The notes beneath the pieces were generated by a model that saw only the letters and a program-made list of their open reading frames with translations, searched no databases and was not told where the DNA came from. The translations under genes were made by a program, and so were the position numbers. From [Phialemoniopsis] sp. UDSM-2020 (lineage: Eukaryota; Ascomycota; Sordariomycetes; Thyridiales; Thyridiaceae): 64,000 bases of DNA. The stretch covers positions 6,448,001 through 6,512,000 of the forward strand of contig JAEILZ010000001.1 of the NCBI GenBank assembly GCA_018873225.1. The letters run 5' to 3'. Positions 1 to 12,407 of the stretch are shown in pieces (within the stretch, counting starts at the first letter, position 1; every line of letters begins with the position of its first letter).

Positions 1-909
<909 letters not shown>

Positions 910-1188
910 GGTTGGGAATAGGGTAAAGATAAGAAATCCGAGGCACTGTAGAAGTGGAATCAAAGTATTTGCATTATTTCCTGAAACCCACTGTGACATC
1001 CAAGGTTCAAATCTCGGATGTTCAAGCTGGAATATATACGAGAAGGAATAGCCGAGTCTCATCATCGAGCTTTTGTGCCAACTCAGGCCTGACTTATTTC
1101 CCACAAGAACATCCTTCTTTAGTACGGCCTTTGCCCAACCCTGTACTGTTGTTAGATATTGGCAGACACCAACAATACGAGGGGAAGC

Positions 1189-1728
1189 TTACATGTTGCC
1201 GGCGGCGGAGTACCTGGCTACAACCCAGATGCCACCCTTGCTGTCCTTGTAGGCACCGATGCCAACCTTGGTAGTCGACTTCCACATGCATTGAGCTGTA
1301 TTCCCTGTCAGTATAGTCCCACTCGGTCAATGTTTACCCATGGAACGCTTACTATAGTGACCATAGGCCGCGAAGTTGCCCTGGGGGATGATCTCGTTGT
1401 GATATTGGGGCTTCTCAGCCATCCACGCCTTGGCGGCGTCGGAGAAGGGGGCGGTGCCCCTCGACTCGTAGAAGAGGTTCTCGCCGCCGACGCCAGAGTG
1501 CTGCAGCTTCTGCTTGCCCGCCAGCACCTTGGCGTAGGCGGCGGCGTCCTGGGCCAGCTTGGCGTCCCAGACCAGCGCCTTGAGGTTCTTGGTCGCGCGG
1601 CCCGCGTTATGGATGTTGAGCCCCCACCTCTGGTCTGTGGTCAGGGGCACGACGGCGGCCTGGACAAAGGCAAAGTCCGTCACTAGGACGAGCAGCGCCG
1701 ACAAGAAGGCGAAGAAAGGAATGCGCAT
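1189..1728 (-). CDS. Secreted CAP/PR-1 (SCP) domain protein
   Basis: Predicted secreted protein of 160 aa. Exons on the minus strand are 1728-1353 and 1295-1189, with a 57-nt intron. I chose the ATG at 1728 because a signal peptide (about residues 1-24, hydrophobic core FFAFLSALLVLV) follows at once; the frame is open further upstream but adds no better start. The CAP fold is recognisable: IHNAGR near residue 39, LVWDAKLAQDAAAYA, the HSGVGGENLF segment that supplies His and Glu of the CAP cavity, and GHYTQCMWKSTTKVGIG. It ends soon after ARYSAAGNM, so it is a single-domain member. Fungal CAP proteins bind sterols or lipids and some act in host interaction. The role here is unknown. Confidence 0.9.
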
Positions 1729-3706
1729 TTTGTTTGAATGTGTAGTAGTAAAGATGGGAAAGTCTGAACAAACGAGGGGAATCAGAGAAATGCTCTGGAA
1801 ATTAGACAAGAGATTGGAAGAGACGAGTCCAGAGATCGAGGGGGTCAGAAGGAAGGGCTCTTTGGCGTACTTGTAAGTGCGCTTCGAAAAGGATCGACGT
1901 TGACCGTTGGAGCTGTCAAATGCCCACAATCAGGGACGAAAAATGATGATCTTTTTAAAGAAAATAGCATTGTCGAGCGTCAAAACAATGACTCGGGGCG
2001 CGACTGGCATGTGGAGTTCTAGATCCCCATTCCTGCGAGAACAAAGGCGCTGGAGACTCTCACGATCACCGGGCCGGCGCTAAGACAGTCTCTGGAATGA
2101 AGGCCCAGAAGCCTTAGCGACTCCCGCCAACAACACAATGGGCCTTGTTCATTCGCCTGGCGGGGCCTAGCAGTGTCTCAGGCACAGGCTCGATGAGGAA
2201 CTGGACCCCAGAGCGCCCCATTCCACGAGTCAAGAGCCTGGTGGCCTCTGATGATGTATGGGCGCACGCCAGGGTCCCGCTCCACTTTGGCCACGCACTC
2301 TGACTTGGACGGCTGTGGCGCCAAGTGGCTTGGCCTCTCCGCAACGGGTCTACGCGTTCCGCGACATGGCTGGGGCTCACTTAAACTTAGTCGTGCGCCC
2401 ATTTGATGATGTTTGCCTGCCGATAAATCATGAATTGATCAGTATTCTCATGACTTGTGCTAGACTCATGTGTGGCAAAAGCACATGGCGATGACGGTCT
2501 TGGCAAGCGAGCTAGGCGGCTTCGCAACTCGAGCTTGCGATCGTACGAAGAGTAACGATCCTCCTTGGCGGCTGTCTCTCGACGGCTCATGGATACAGAA
2601 AACGGCTGGGGTCAGCCAATCACCCATCGCACCACACTCCATTTGCCTCATCCCGTCAGACCCGGCAAACCCTGCCGCTGCTGGCTGTCTCAGATCAACC
2701 AAAGCATACGGAAATACTGGTCTGAATATCAACAAATGAGGTCATCTCTTCTTCCCGTGTTAAATTTGCCGACTGAGACGGGTTGAACGGCTCAGCCCGC
2801 AACTTCAGCAACGCAATCAAGACCGGCAAGTAAACAAACGAAGTGCAATTCATCACAGGCGAGTGATTTGGAGGAGAGGGCCATTCTAAGATACGTGGTT
2901 GACTTTGCAAACCGTGATGTCCGTCACAGGAGATGACGCATCTAAAACGTCTCCTTCCGTCCCTTACAGTTGCACGCCCTTCACAATATCCTTCTTTGAG
3001 TGCCAGCAAGCGATTTGTCCTGCTGGGGCTCTTCTATCATGAAGCTCAACACAGCCTGGGGTGTCCGCGCAATCGCTTTGAGATGGATCTTGCGGTATTT
3101 GAATAAATGTATTACAACCCTACGTCCATCCCATGATAGTGACCGATTCCGTCTTTCTAGGGAAGGGACAATGTCACAATACGGACGTCAGAGACAGATT
3201 GAGTCAACCAATCATAACTGGTTCGATCTACCCCAGAATGCCAACGTTAGGTGGGTCGGTCTGAAGCGTGGGCTTACCGGAACGACGAGCGCGAGAGCTG
3301 CACCACTGGGGTCAACACTTCAGCTGGCACAAACTTTAGGTCACGAGAAAACTCCCAGCAAGCTCAAATAGAGAATCCAGATAGACAGGCTGCTGTCATC
3401 GATTCCATTTGGCACCCTGGAGGTTGATTAAGGGGATGCGGAGCCATGCGACCAACCGGGTTCACGCCTGGTCCATCAGGGTCCCCAGGTCCCTCAAAGG
3501 ACGAAGCAAGGCGGAGTAAGATACAGTGCGACGTATCAATGAACAAGATCATAGCACATTTGAATGCGAGGACAACAGGGTTCTTGCCTACGTAGTGGCA
3601 TCTCATTCATAATACACTGTCAAGGGGTCATCTTCTTTTCAAATCACTTCGAGAACCTCTTAGATAACAATCGCCTTTGTTCGTACCGTACTGTACAAGA
3701 ATCAAG
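1729..3706. other. Divergent intergenic region, no gene recognised
   Basis: This 2-kb stretch lies between the CAP-protein start (minus) and the flavoprotein start (plus), so it should hold both promoters. The open frames inside it (for example around 2470-2740 and 3000-3371) overlap in several frames, mostly start at non-ATG codons and match no family I know. I see no repeat or transposon signature. Confidence 0.5.
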
Positions 3707-5602
3707 ATGATAGCAAAGAACGAGTCCTCTCAGGACGGTCACATCCACGATGTGATCATTGTCGGCGGTGGTCCGGGTGGTCTGGCCGTCGCCGCTCGAC
3801 TACGCGAGCCCCTCCCCGGTGCCCAGTTCACTTCGGACGAACATCAGCGCTATCACTGGATCCGAAAGCATGGCCGAGAGGCCATGACGATCAAGAACAG
3901 AAGATCTGGAGCAGTTGAATCCAGAGTTACCCGACGAGAAGGACTGCATGCCAACATCGACATACTTGTCCTAGATGAAGAGGGCGACGAGTGGATGGCT
4001 CGCTGGAACAGGCTATTCAAGGCGTTCGGCATCCATACCCTTCGAAGCCCAATGTTCTTCCACGTGGACCCTGGAGACAGAGACGGCCTGCTGGCATACG
4101 CGTACAGGCAGGGCAGGGAGAAGGAGCTGACAGAGATTCGTGGGGCGGTCGGCAAAGAATTAAGCAAACACCAGAAGAAGAAGCGAATGGGCAGGAGGAT
4201 GTGAGTTGATTTTGACATTAGAATAATAGAGTTTATGTTGTTGATACTAAGGGACGAATAGGGCTCACGGACCGAATGATCCTGTTGTTGACGAACGCGA
4301 GCGAAACGACTACTTTCGACCGTCGACTCCCCTATTCCACTCCCACTGCACCGAAGTCAAGAACCGGTATCGCCTCGACCACAATGTCATCGATCAGGCA
4401 TCTGTACAAGATATCGTCTATGACTTCTCTCCGTTTCACACCTATCCAGACAAGCTGTTCACGGTGAAGTCGGACAAGGGCACGCACTATGCCAAAACAG
4501 TCGTTCTTGCCGTCGGGCCAGCGAACAAACCATGCATCCCAGGCTTAGGTCCTCAGGATCGCATGGAGGGAGCCTGTCATACAATGCACATCCGGTCGTT
4601 CCCGTCGTCGAATGTCAGAGAGAAGATCAAGGCTCACAAGCCAACGAGTGTTCTGATTGTGGGCGGCGGCCTCACATCAGCCCAAATCGCCGAGAAAGCG
4701 GTGGCTTCTGGTATATCAAAAGTGTATCTCATCATGAGAGGACCAGTGAAAGGTAAGGCATCTGATTCAGTGCTACTCATTGCTTGTGCTGAAGCAGAGT
4801 CACAGTGAAACACTTCGATATGGATCTTGACTGGGTGGGCAAGTTTCGAAACCAAATGCAAGCAGCATACTGGAGCGCCGACTCACATGCAGAGAGGCTT
4901 GAGATGTACCTCAAGGCACGCGATGGCGGCAGCATGAACCCCACCTACAAGAAGATCGTCGAGAAGCTCGACGCATCAGGACGTCTTTCGCTCATGACCT
5001 TCACTACAGTAGCCTCGAAAGTCTGGGATTCTTCTAAACAACAGTGGACTATCACCCTCAAGACTAACATGCCCCGGCCTAAACCAAAGCCCGACAACAC
5101 CCTTGATGGAGAGGAGGTCAAGCCTATTGAAGAAATCATCACGCTACCCCCAGTAGACTACATCTACTTCGCAACTGGCGTCGAGACCAATCACATGACC
5201 CTGCCATTCCTACAAAGCATGAATCGGGACTATCCCGTTGCCTCAGCTGGTGGCTTCCCCTGCATTACGGACGATATGATGTGGAGAAAGGACGTGCCCA
5301 TGTTCGTGACGGGGAAGCTAGCGGCGTTGCAACTTGGACCCGGCGCTCCGAACTTGATCGGATGTAGGACTGGGGCGGAAAGGATTGCTTGGAACATCCT
5401 AGAGATTTTGCAAAACCGCGATGACGCCGGGGACGGGGAGGATGAAAGTCCCCACAAGGTTCAGAATGTGGGGAACGATGATCAAATGCAATCAAAAGGG
5501 GTCAGTGGAGCGTTCAAGACCCATGCGGACAGAGAATTTAGTTACCACACTGGGAGGGGTAACATGTTTGAGAGCTTGGAATTGGGAGACAGCGACGAAT
5601 AA
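3707..5602 (+). CDS. FAD/NAD(P)-dependent monooxygenase, SidA/lysine N-hydroxylase-like
   Basis: Flavoprotein of 593 aa encoded by exons 3707-4200, 4262-4752 and 4806-5602 (phases 2 and 1). The FAD Rossmann motif VIIVGGGPGG lies at about residues 17-25. A second nucleotide-binding motif, SVLIVGGGLTSAQ, lies mid-protein, and the ATG-like YIYFATGVETN sits in the C-terminal third. The segment DILVLDEEG followed by LFKAFGIHTLRSPMFFH resembles fungal proteins annotated as L-ornithine N5-monooxygenase-like. The substrate cannot be read from sequence: no siderophore NRPS or transporter is nearby, and no secretion signal is seen. The C-terminal 60 residues are acidic and low in conservation. I treat it as a soluble oxidoreductase of unknown substrate; class B monooxygenase is the best broad label. 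Confidence 0.8.
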
Positions 5603-5911
5603 GGTATCAAGTAGATAACGTTCTAGCTAAATATCGAGATCTTTTTACGTGCTGTTACAAACATAGTTACGATGCGTCATGATTGCCGACAGGGTCAATT
5701 GCTAGAGAACTCAGTAACAACAGCAGGATGCATCGAGGAGTGATCAACACACTTCCATATAACTAGCCTGAGCCTATTTACGGAAGAGAACAGGAAGAAT
5801 AGTTTACAAAAAGTGTGCAGGATCCAGCCTTCACAGACAAGAACATATAGACCGCGCTTTTTCTTCTGTTGGTACATCCAGTGGTTTTGACTTTGACCAT
5901 CCCATTGAGAC
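5603..5911. other. Convergent 3' intergenic spacer
   Basis: Separates the stop codons of two convergent genes. It should carry both transcript ends, but no clear AATAAA signal is visible and nothing else is recognised. Confidence 0.5.
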
Positions 5912-7201
5912 TTAGTGCTCCCGCGTCTCGACGTAAGAGAACTCGTTCTGAACCCTGATGTTGCCTCGAGGGTGGCTGTACTCCTCGTCGCTTCGCTTCG
6001 TCCGCAGGCTGGGGTTGCCGCCTGCAGAAATGTCGTTCGTGAGCTCCATCTCGTCGTCTTGACGGAGCTTAGCGTCATCGTTGCTGTGAAGCTGCTTCCA
6101 TTCCATTCTTGCCTTGTTTCGCTGGACGGCGGTGGTTACGGGGTTGAAGTCGCTGTCCCCGGTGTTGTATCGGTTAGAGGAGATTGTCGAGGTCCACCAT
6201 CGTCGGAGGAGGGGGCCGTATGTCGGGAGGCAAGCGCAGACAATGCCGACGAAGGGCTCGCAGCAAGACCAGACAAACACCTGGGCCATGTACCAGGTGA
6301 TGTCTTGGGCTTTGACCAGCTTGTCCATCATGATGATTCGTACGACACTCGCAACGCAAACGCTACGCAAGTCAGCTACCTTCCCCACATCAATGTAAAG
6401 AAATACTTACAACGCTCCGAGGAAAAGAATGCCGACAACAGCCACCTTCTGCCCTGGTGGCATCTGGAGCTTCCAGACTGAAGAATAATTAGCGCCAGAT
6501 ACTCTCTCAAGCAACCTTTCGAAACTTACTGGTAGGAATGGGCGTAGCGAGAATGAAGATATCGATAAGCATAGCGCAGATACCGTTGACAAAGTAGAAT
6601 AGAGACGTGTTCATGCAGTACCCCTTAGCCTCGGGGTTGGTGAACTGCTCCCAGAAGAACGAGGCAGGGCGGCATCCAGCAAACCAAGCAGTGACAATGG
6701 AGACCCAGTATCCAATGACGAGACCGTACCCAATGCGATGTGCGATGTTGGTGCCAAAGATGCGGCGGTAGAACAGGAGGATAGAAGCCTTGGTCAGGGT
6801 CACGCAGGTGGCGTAGATGAGCACGAAGGCATATGTCATCTTCCAGAGGGTGGTAAAGTCTGCAAACGTCAACACCCAGAGATGTTTGCCACCACCGTAC
6901 GGAAGACTGATGATGCAAAGCACGGCCGTCGCGATACCGAAGACCTATCCCTGTGTGTTAGTACTAACTGGGTTGTTCGTCTTCCAACTTCTTTGAGTCC
7001 TCAGCTTACCAATGCCGCGATGACGAACACGTCATCGATCGCAAGCTTCGCTCCGGCCTTGAAACGAGCGGCGAACCGACCGGCGACCGCGAGCACTCCG
7101 AGCACCATGAAAGCAATGACGGGACGCAAGATCTCGCCGTCCTGGTTCTCGGTGAGGTCAACTCCCGGAGGCGCAGGGCCCCAATCCCCAGAGGCGGACA
7201 T
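5912..7201 (-). CDS. Rhodopsin-domain (Pth11-like) integral membrane protein
   Basis: Seven-helix fungal membrane protein of 374 aa. Minus-strand exons are 7201-7010, 6944-6530, 6477-6411 and 6362-5912; introns are 65, 52 and 48 nt and the joined frame is continuous. Family marks are the N-terminal DLTENQDGEILRP, the DDVFVIAAL segment in helix 2, LTKASILLFYRRIF in the central helices, a Cys-containing WFAGCRPASFFWEQF loop, and ILATPIPTIWKLQMP before the last helices. The C-terminal 110 residues are hydrophilic and presumably cytosolic. The family covers GPCR-like proteins such as Pth11 and cluster-encoded membrane proteins. No CFEM domain is present. Ligand and partner are unknown. It shares a 1.1-kb divergent intergenic region with the downstream monooxygenase. 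Confidence 0.88.
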
Positions 7202-8342
7202 GATGAAAGTTGGCGGTGATGATAGAAAGCAACGGCTTCTCGATAACGAACGTCTAAGTCACAGTCACGGCATGGCATCCGGACTTCAATGGTTGGTCCA
7301 GAGGGGATATATAACACCCACAATGCTTCAGTGCTCTGGATGATCAAAAGACCCGTCGTTAAGGAGGCCAAGCTTCCTTGTGGGCCCTGTACATAGCTGA
7401 ATCGAGGGTCATGTCGCGGCTTCTGCTTGCATACAACGGCCACAAACTTGGTTCGTACGATAGAGATTGCACTACCGGCCAGGGCTCGAATCCCGACGGT
7501 TTGGGCCTAACAGTATATGGAATGAAGATGCAGATCCCAAGTCGGGCAGAGAGGAGGAAGAGAGATCTTCAGTGACCAAGTCCTTAGGTAATTTTTCTCA
7601 GCACCTGCTCCTAGGGGCCCCTGAGTAACAGCGACCGTTACAGAACGTCGGTGTGATCGGCGTCTGCACAAAATAGAGCCTGGCAAGCCTGGACGGATGG
7701 GGCGACACCGCCTCGTAAAGAAGCGGAGTTCCCAAGGTCTAAATCCTTTGATACATTGCCGAGAACCTTGGTGTGATATGGTTCCGTCCTAGTCCCCCCT
7801 TTGAAAAACACAGTTTCCAGACTGGCTACTCACCTTGCTCACCTTACTCTGCGAGATAGATGAAAACGAGACTGGGTTTTCCTGGTGATGGTTTCGTTCG
7901 AGGCAATCTTCCCGCACCGGGACTTGACCGCCACTAGTAACGCCACCTACGCGTTACGCGGTTTGGAATTCTGTGCGATGGAAGTGTTCAGGGGAGGCAA
8001 AAGACAAATTACGGCTTTTTGAATGGACAAGGATGGACAGCTCAAGAGATGCAGGGCTGTACCCAACCCTGTCTAGTCGGTGGGGGCAACGTTGGGCTAG
8101 AGTCTAGTCGACGGTCCCGTCCCGCGACTTGAACTAACCGCCGAAGAGGATTCCCAAAGCAAACAAGCGGTTCTCAGATCAGGGGACTGACAGGGCAGGC
8201 CTGTCAATGGGCATTCTCCAGGCTTTCGGGAGAGTGTTTGTCTAAATACCACCATGCAAACCCTCTCTCTTTCGTCTCCAAGGACCCGGTAGACTCCATC
8301 ACCCAGACATCTTCTCTACCGAACAATTCGCGCAACGGCATT
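7202..8342. other. Divergent intergenic region with promoters of membrane protein and monooxygenase
   Basis: 1.1 kb between two outward-facing genes. A TATATA element at 7308-7313 lies about 110 nt upstream of the membrane-protein ATG. Frames open within the region are short, and I see no gene. Confidence 0.5.
7308..7313 (-). promoter_or_regulatory. Candidate TATA box of rhodopsin-domain gene
   Basis: TATATA lies about 110 nt before the ATG at 7201, a usual distance for fungal promoters. Inference from position only. Confidence 0.4.
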
Positions 8343-10323
8343 ATGGCTAGCATCATTCACACGGGAGAACCCCTGCTCGAGCAGCCGGCATTTACTCCGA
8401 CCAGGAAGATGCGCGTTGTGTGCATCGGCGCTGGTTTCGGAGGACTGCTCGTTGCCCACAAGATTCAGCATGAGCTGAAGCTCGAAGAAGAGATTGACCT
8501 GGCCATCTACGACAGGAATTCAGATATCGGAGGCACATGGTTCGAGAACACCTATCCTGGTGCCGGCTGGTAAGCATAGTTCAAAGCAACCCAATCACGA
8601 CAGAGAACACGGGCTGACGGCAGGTTCCAGTGATGTACCATCCCGTGAGTAATACGAAGTGTGTGCCGTGAACCATCTTGCTAAGACATCCCAGCTGCCT
8701 ACATTTTCCCCTTCGAGCCCAACCCCACTTGGTCCAAGTTCTATGTCGAGGGACCGGAGATCCAAGCTTACATCAAGCGTACTGCGGACAAATACAACCT
8801 CCGCAAATACGTTCAGTTGAACACTACCATCAAGGAGACCAACTGGGATGAAGCCTCCGGCAAGTGGAAGATCAAGCTAGAGCAAGGTGGTGAGACTAAA
8901 GAAGACGAGGCCGACTTTCTGATTAACTCGTCGGGCTTCCTCAAGTATGACATGCTCTCCTTCATCTTCCAGGCTCGATGCTAATGTGCTGTGAAGCAAG
9001 TGGAAATGGCCCGATATCAATGGCCTCAACGACTTCAAGGGCAAGCTCGTGCATAGCGCCCACTGGTAAGACATCTTGAATGAGATATTCCACTGGACGA
9101 AAGCTTACCAGGACAGGGACAACTCGTATGACTGGCAAGGAAAGAAGGTTGCAGTCATTGGCAATGGCGCGTCTGGTATCCAGCTCGTCGCCGCCATGCA
9201 GCCCAAGGTCGAGAAGCTTGTCAACTTTGTCCGCCAGCCTACGTGGATCTCGATCAACTTTCTAGTGGACAAGGCACCAAACACTGCCAACTTTGAGTAT
9301 CCGGAAGAGCAGAGAAAGAAGTGGCATGAAGACCCCCAGTCGTACTACGAGTACAGGAAAGACATTGAGCAGTCGTGAGTGCCACCAAATTCAGATTTCT
9401 CAAATGATGGCAACAGTACACTAATATCAACACGCAGGCTCAATGGCTTCTTCTTCGCCATGTGCCTGGACCACCCTGTCCAGCCTATCTTCCAGAAGTT
9501 CTGCGAGGATCGTATGCACGCGTCGATGGTGAATGACCCCGAGCTCGAGAAGCGCATCATGCCCAAGTTCAAGGCAGGGTGCCGCCGCATTACGCCTGGA
9601 GATGGCTACCTTGAGGCCCTCCAGCAGCCCAACTGCCATGACAACTGGGACCCCATCGAGTGCATCACCGAGAAGGGCATCCAGACCTCCAAGGGAGTGG
9701 AGGAGTTTGACCTGATTGTGTGCGCTACTGGGTTCGACAGCGCTTGGCTCCCCCAGTGGAAGCTGGTCGGCCGTGACGGTGCCACCCTTGAAGAGATGTG
9801 GAAGGAGGACCCCCAGGCGTTCTACGCCACCCAAGTGCCGAATCTGCCCAACTACGGTATGATTAACGGACCTAACCCTGCCATCTCGCATGGGTCCGTG
9901 ATCCAGCAGATGTCCTGGACTGTCGACTATCTGCTTGACTGGGTCAAGCGGATGAACCGCCAAAACATCAAGTAAGTCAATTCCTTGTTTTGCATGTATT
10001 TGACACTAGCTGACGTTTGTAACACTAGATCCTTGGCCGTGAAGAAGGAAGCAGCGGAGGATTTCAATGCCTACAGCCAGGAGTTCCTGAAGCGCACTGT
10101 GTGGTCAGGCGAGTGCCGCACCCTCTACAAGAACGGCCGCAGTTTGGGCCGCATCACGGGCGTGTATGCCGGCTCGATGATGCACTTCAAGAACGGTCTG
10201 GACAACGTCGGAGGGGAGCACTTTGACATTACTTGGCGCACCAAGAACCGCTTCCACTGCCTCGGTAACGGAACGTCGGTGACGGATCAGGGCGGTGCGG
10301 GCAATCTGTGCCCCTACTTCTGA
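8343..10323 (+). CDS. Baeyer-Villiger type FAD-binding monooxygenase
   Basis: Flavin monooxygenase of 548 aa that probably inserts oxygen next to a carbonyl using NADPH and O2. Seven exons: 8343-8569, 8631-8644, 8695-8944, 8997-9065, 9117-9374, 9438-9971 and 10029-10323. Exon 2 is only 14 nt, but it restores the conserved CDVPS after YPGAG. The FAD motif CIGAGFGG lies near residue 24. The BVMO fingerprint FKGKLVHSAHWD sits just before the NADP motif VAVIGNGASG; IVCATGFD and the C-terminal NRFHCLGNG are also typical. The first in-frame ATG is 8343; the frame is open upstream but lacks another ATG. It resembles the moxY/stcW-like fungal group, but no aflatoxin-type genes are present. Substrate unknown. 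Confidence 0.9.
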
Positions 10324-12407
10324 ACAATGCAGACAGATGGGTCAGGGGTCCTCGAGATGGTCTGAGGATAGTCGGTCACACCGCATCTTTACTCCACACG
10401 TACATAGCATAGTTGAGTGAGCCTAACTGTGATGATCCGGTTACCCACTTGCCCACAATCACACTAACCAGGATGGTAAGGCTATTGCGAAAGTACGCAC
10501 CTATTCTTCAACAACCAGATTTTGATAATAGCGCCCGTGTCGATCTTCATGACGTTCCCCTGCCAGTGTGTCCCGAGATCCAGGTCGGCCAAATGAATTG
10601 CCCATTCCCCGTCCCATCCGTATGGGTAAGACTTCGCTTACGTACAAAGCAAGGTTTCATAACAAAACAAGCGAGGCCAAATAACCTATCGGGATGCGGC
10701 TTCAGCCTAGTCGCTCCACTTGGTCAGCACCCTAAGCTAACGTTGGAATACGCAACTCACAACCGTATTGAGAAAACGGACGGGGGATCTTACAGGGGGT
10801 CCTACAGGGGATGTCACAGGGGCTCGATGGGGGACCACCTCCCGCAAGTCCCGTTCGCAGGGGTGGATTAAAGATAGCCCCCAAACTGCTTACTTTCCCA
10901 GGATGGTGTGTGGCCGTTGCTTCGGGGCCAATTCCGTTAAAGTAATGGCTTTCCGCTATTGTTTTAACATGGGCTAGCAGGCAAGGTCCTTGCTTGATGT
11001 CTTGTTGGCCCCAACATCCTACGCACGATAGGTCCGAGAATGGTGTTATGACGGAATCATGTCCTCACGAGAAAGACTTGTTAGTCAGAGTGACAAGTCA
11101 TGGAACGAAATAGACTTTGATCCAGGACATCCCTGCTTACCGTTTCATTATTTTGAACCATCCGTTTACCCCTGGACAATTTGGAGGATCATTGTTCAGG
11201 GCATCCAAAGGTGCGGTGATATTTGAGGAAGATCATTATTCTCGGCAAACTGTCTTACGAAGTACGATACGCATTTACCGTATTGAGAATCATTAATGCT
11301 TATTATGTGGGTGACCGTTTTTCAGTGCAGTACCTCTCTTTCCTGCCGTCTGGGAAGCGAATCCTTTCGAGTGGCGATCTCTTATCGGGGCACAACGAAC
11401 GTTTCAAGCAAGCGAGAGAGGCTAGTAAGCACCACTGTCGCTAGCTTGCTTGCACTGAAAGACAGCTTCTGTTGCGTCCTTTCCCTCGTATCCGTAGTAG
11501 CGCTCGCGTCTCAAGCGTCCACGGGTAACATGTTCTGCACCCAAACACCTGGCGACAGAGGCTAACGTGCGAAGCCCTTCGTAGTTGGCAGTCATGACCG
11601 AAAGAAACATGCGTGGAATAGCCATATGTGGGAGACTCGGTGCGAGAATATGGTATCAGCGACCTGGCTAGCTTCTCGTCCTTTTTGCCGATGAGCCCCT
11701 GATCGGATTTAGAGAAACGCGCAGCAGTGAGTCTCTCCCTCCAGAGGACGAGACAAACCCGATTAGCGCCCAAGCTGGTCATTAGGATCCGGCCGACACA
11801 TTAGACACGCTCGATTCAGCGATCCACCAGGGAGGGGTTTGAAGCTCTCGTCAATGCTCTGAAACACCAGTCTCTTATTCGAGCGACTCGGCCTTTGACT
11901 TTTATACTGTAGAGTGTGTCCAACGGACGGACTTTGGTCGCCGACCGTCTTCCGAAGTCGGGATCGGGACCGGGTGGCGCTAAAACGCGGCGCTCCGGAG
12001 TTGGGTCTCCGGCGTGTTTAGTGTCATCAGCGGGCTGGACCTTCTCATAAAATCGCAAATGACGTGTATTGGACTTAACCTTCAAATTGCTATTCCTCAC
12101 TGTGAACACAGTGATTTCGGACAGGTTGAGTCATAGAGCTATATTGAATTAAACATGTCAGGTTAAGTCAGAGCTCACCGACCGATTTCGGGGCGGATTT
12201 TGGTATCCGCAAGAGATAATCAAAGTTGCACATGGAGTGATTCATGCCTCCAGTTTGCCTACGGGTATCATGGGTGACGCAATTTGGGAACAACTTTGAA
12301 ATATAAAGCAGATGAGAAAGCCACCATGAATAAAATGCAGGGCTTGTTGCTTTCCTCACCAAACGTCGCTCATATTTGCGAAACCAGACAATCAAGACCG
12401 TGATATC
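10324..12407. other. 2.1-kb intergenic region without recognised gene
   Basis: Frames here (for example 10413-10871 and 11441-11782) match no family and have no splice-supported extension. The one structural feature is a cluster of five G-runs at 10782-10833, listed separately. The 3' part should contain the promoter of the PLP enzyme at 12408. Confidence 0.5.
10782..10833 (+). repeat. Five regularly spaced G4-5 runs (possible G-quadruplex)
   Basis: Runs of four or five G occur at 10782-10786, 10795-10799, 10807-10810, 10819-10822 and 10829-10833, separated by 6-8 nt linkers that share a TACAG/CACAG core. This fits an imperfect tandem repeat of about 12 nt. Four or more such runs can fold as a G-quadruplex on this strand. 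Confidence 0.55.

Noticed and set aside
1000..1025. TTCAAATC T-loop-like sequence in a small inverted repeat
   Set aside because: Lacks the A-box and cloverleaf partners; a chance palindrome in the 3' flank of the LEU2-type gene.
7480..7500. Possible tRNA T-loop (GCTCGAATCC)
   Set aside because: No A-box or acceptor stem at the right distance, so not a tRNA.
10330..12400. Search for a transposon relic in the long gap
   Set aside because: No reverse transcriptase, transposase, terminal repeat or target duplication could be seen.
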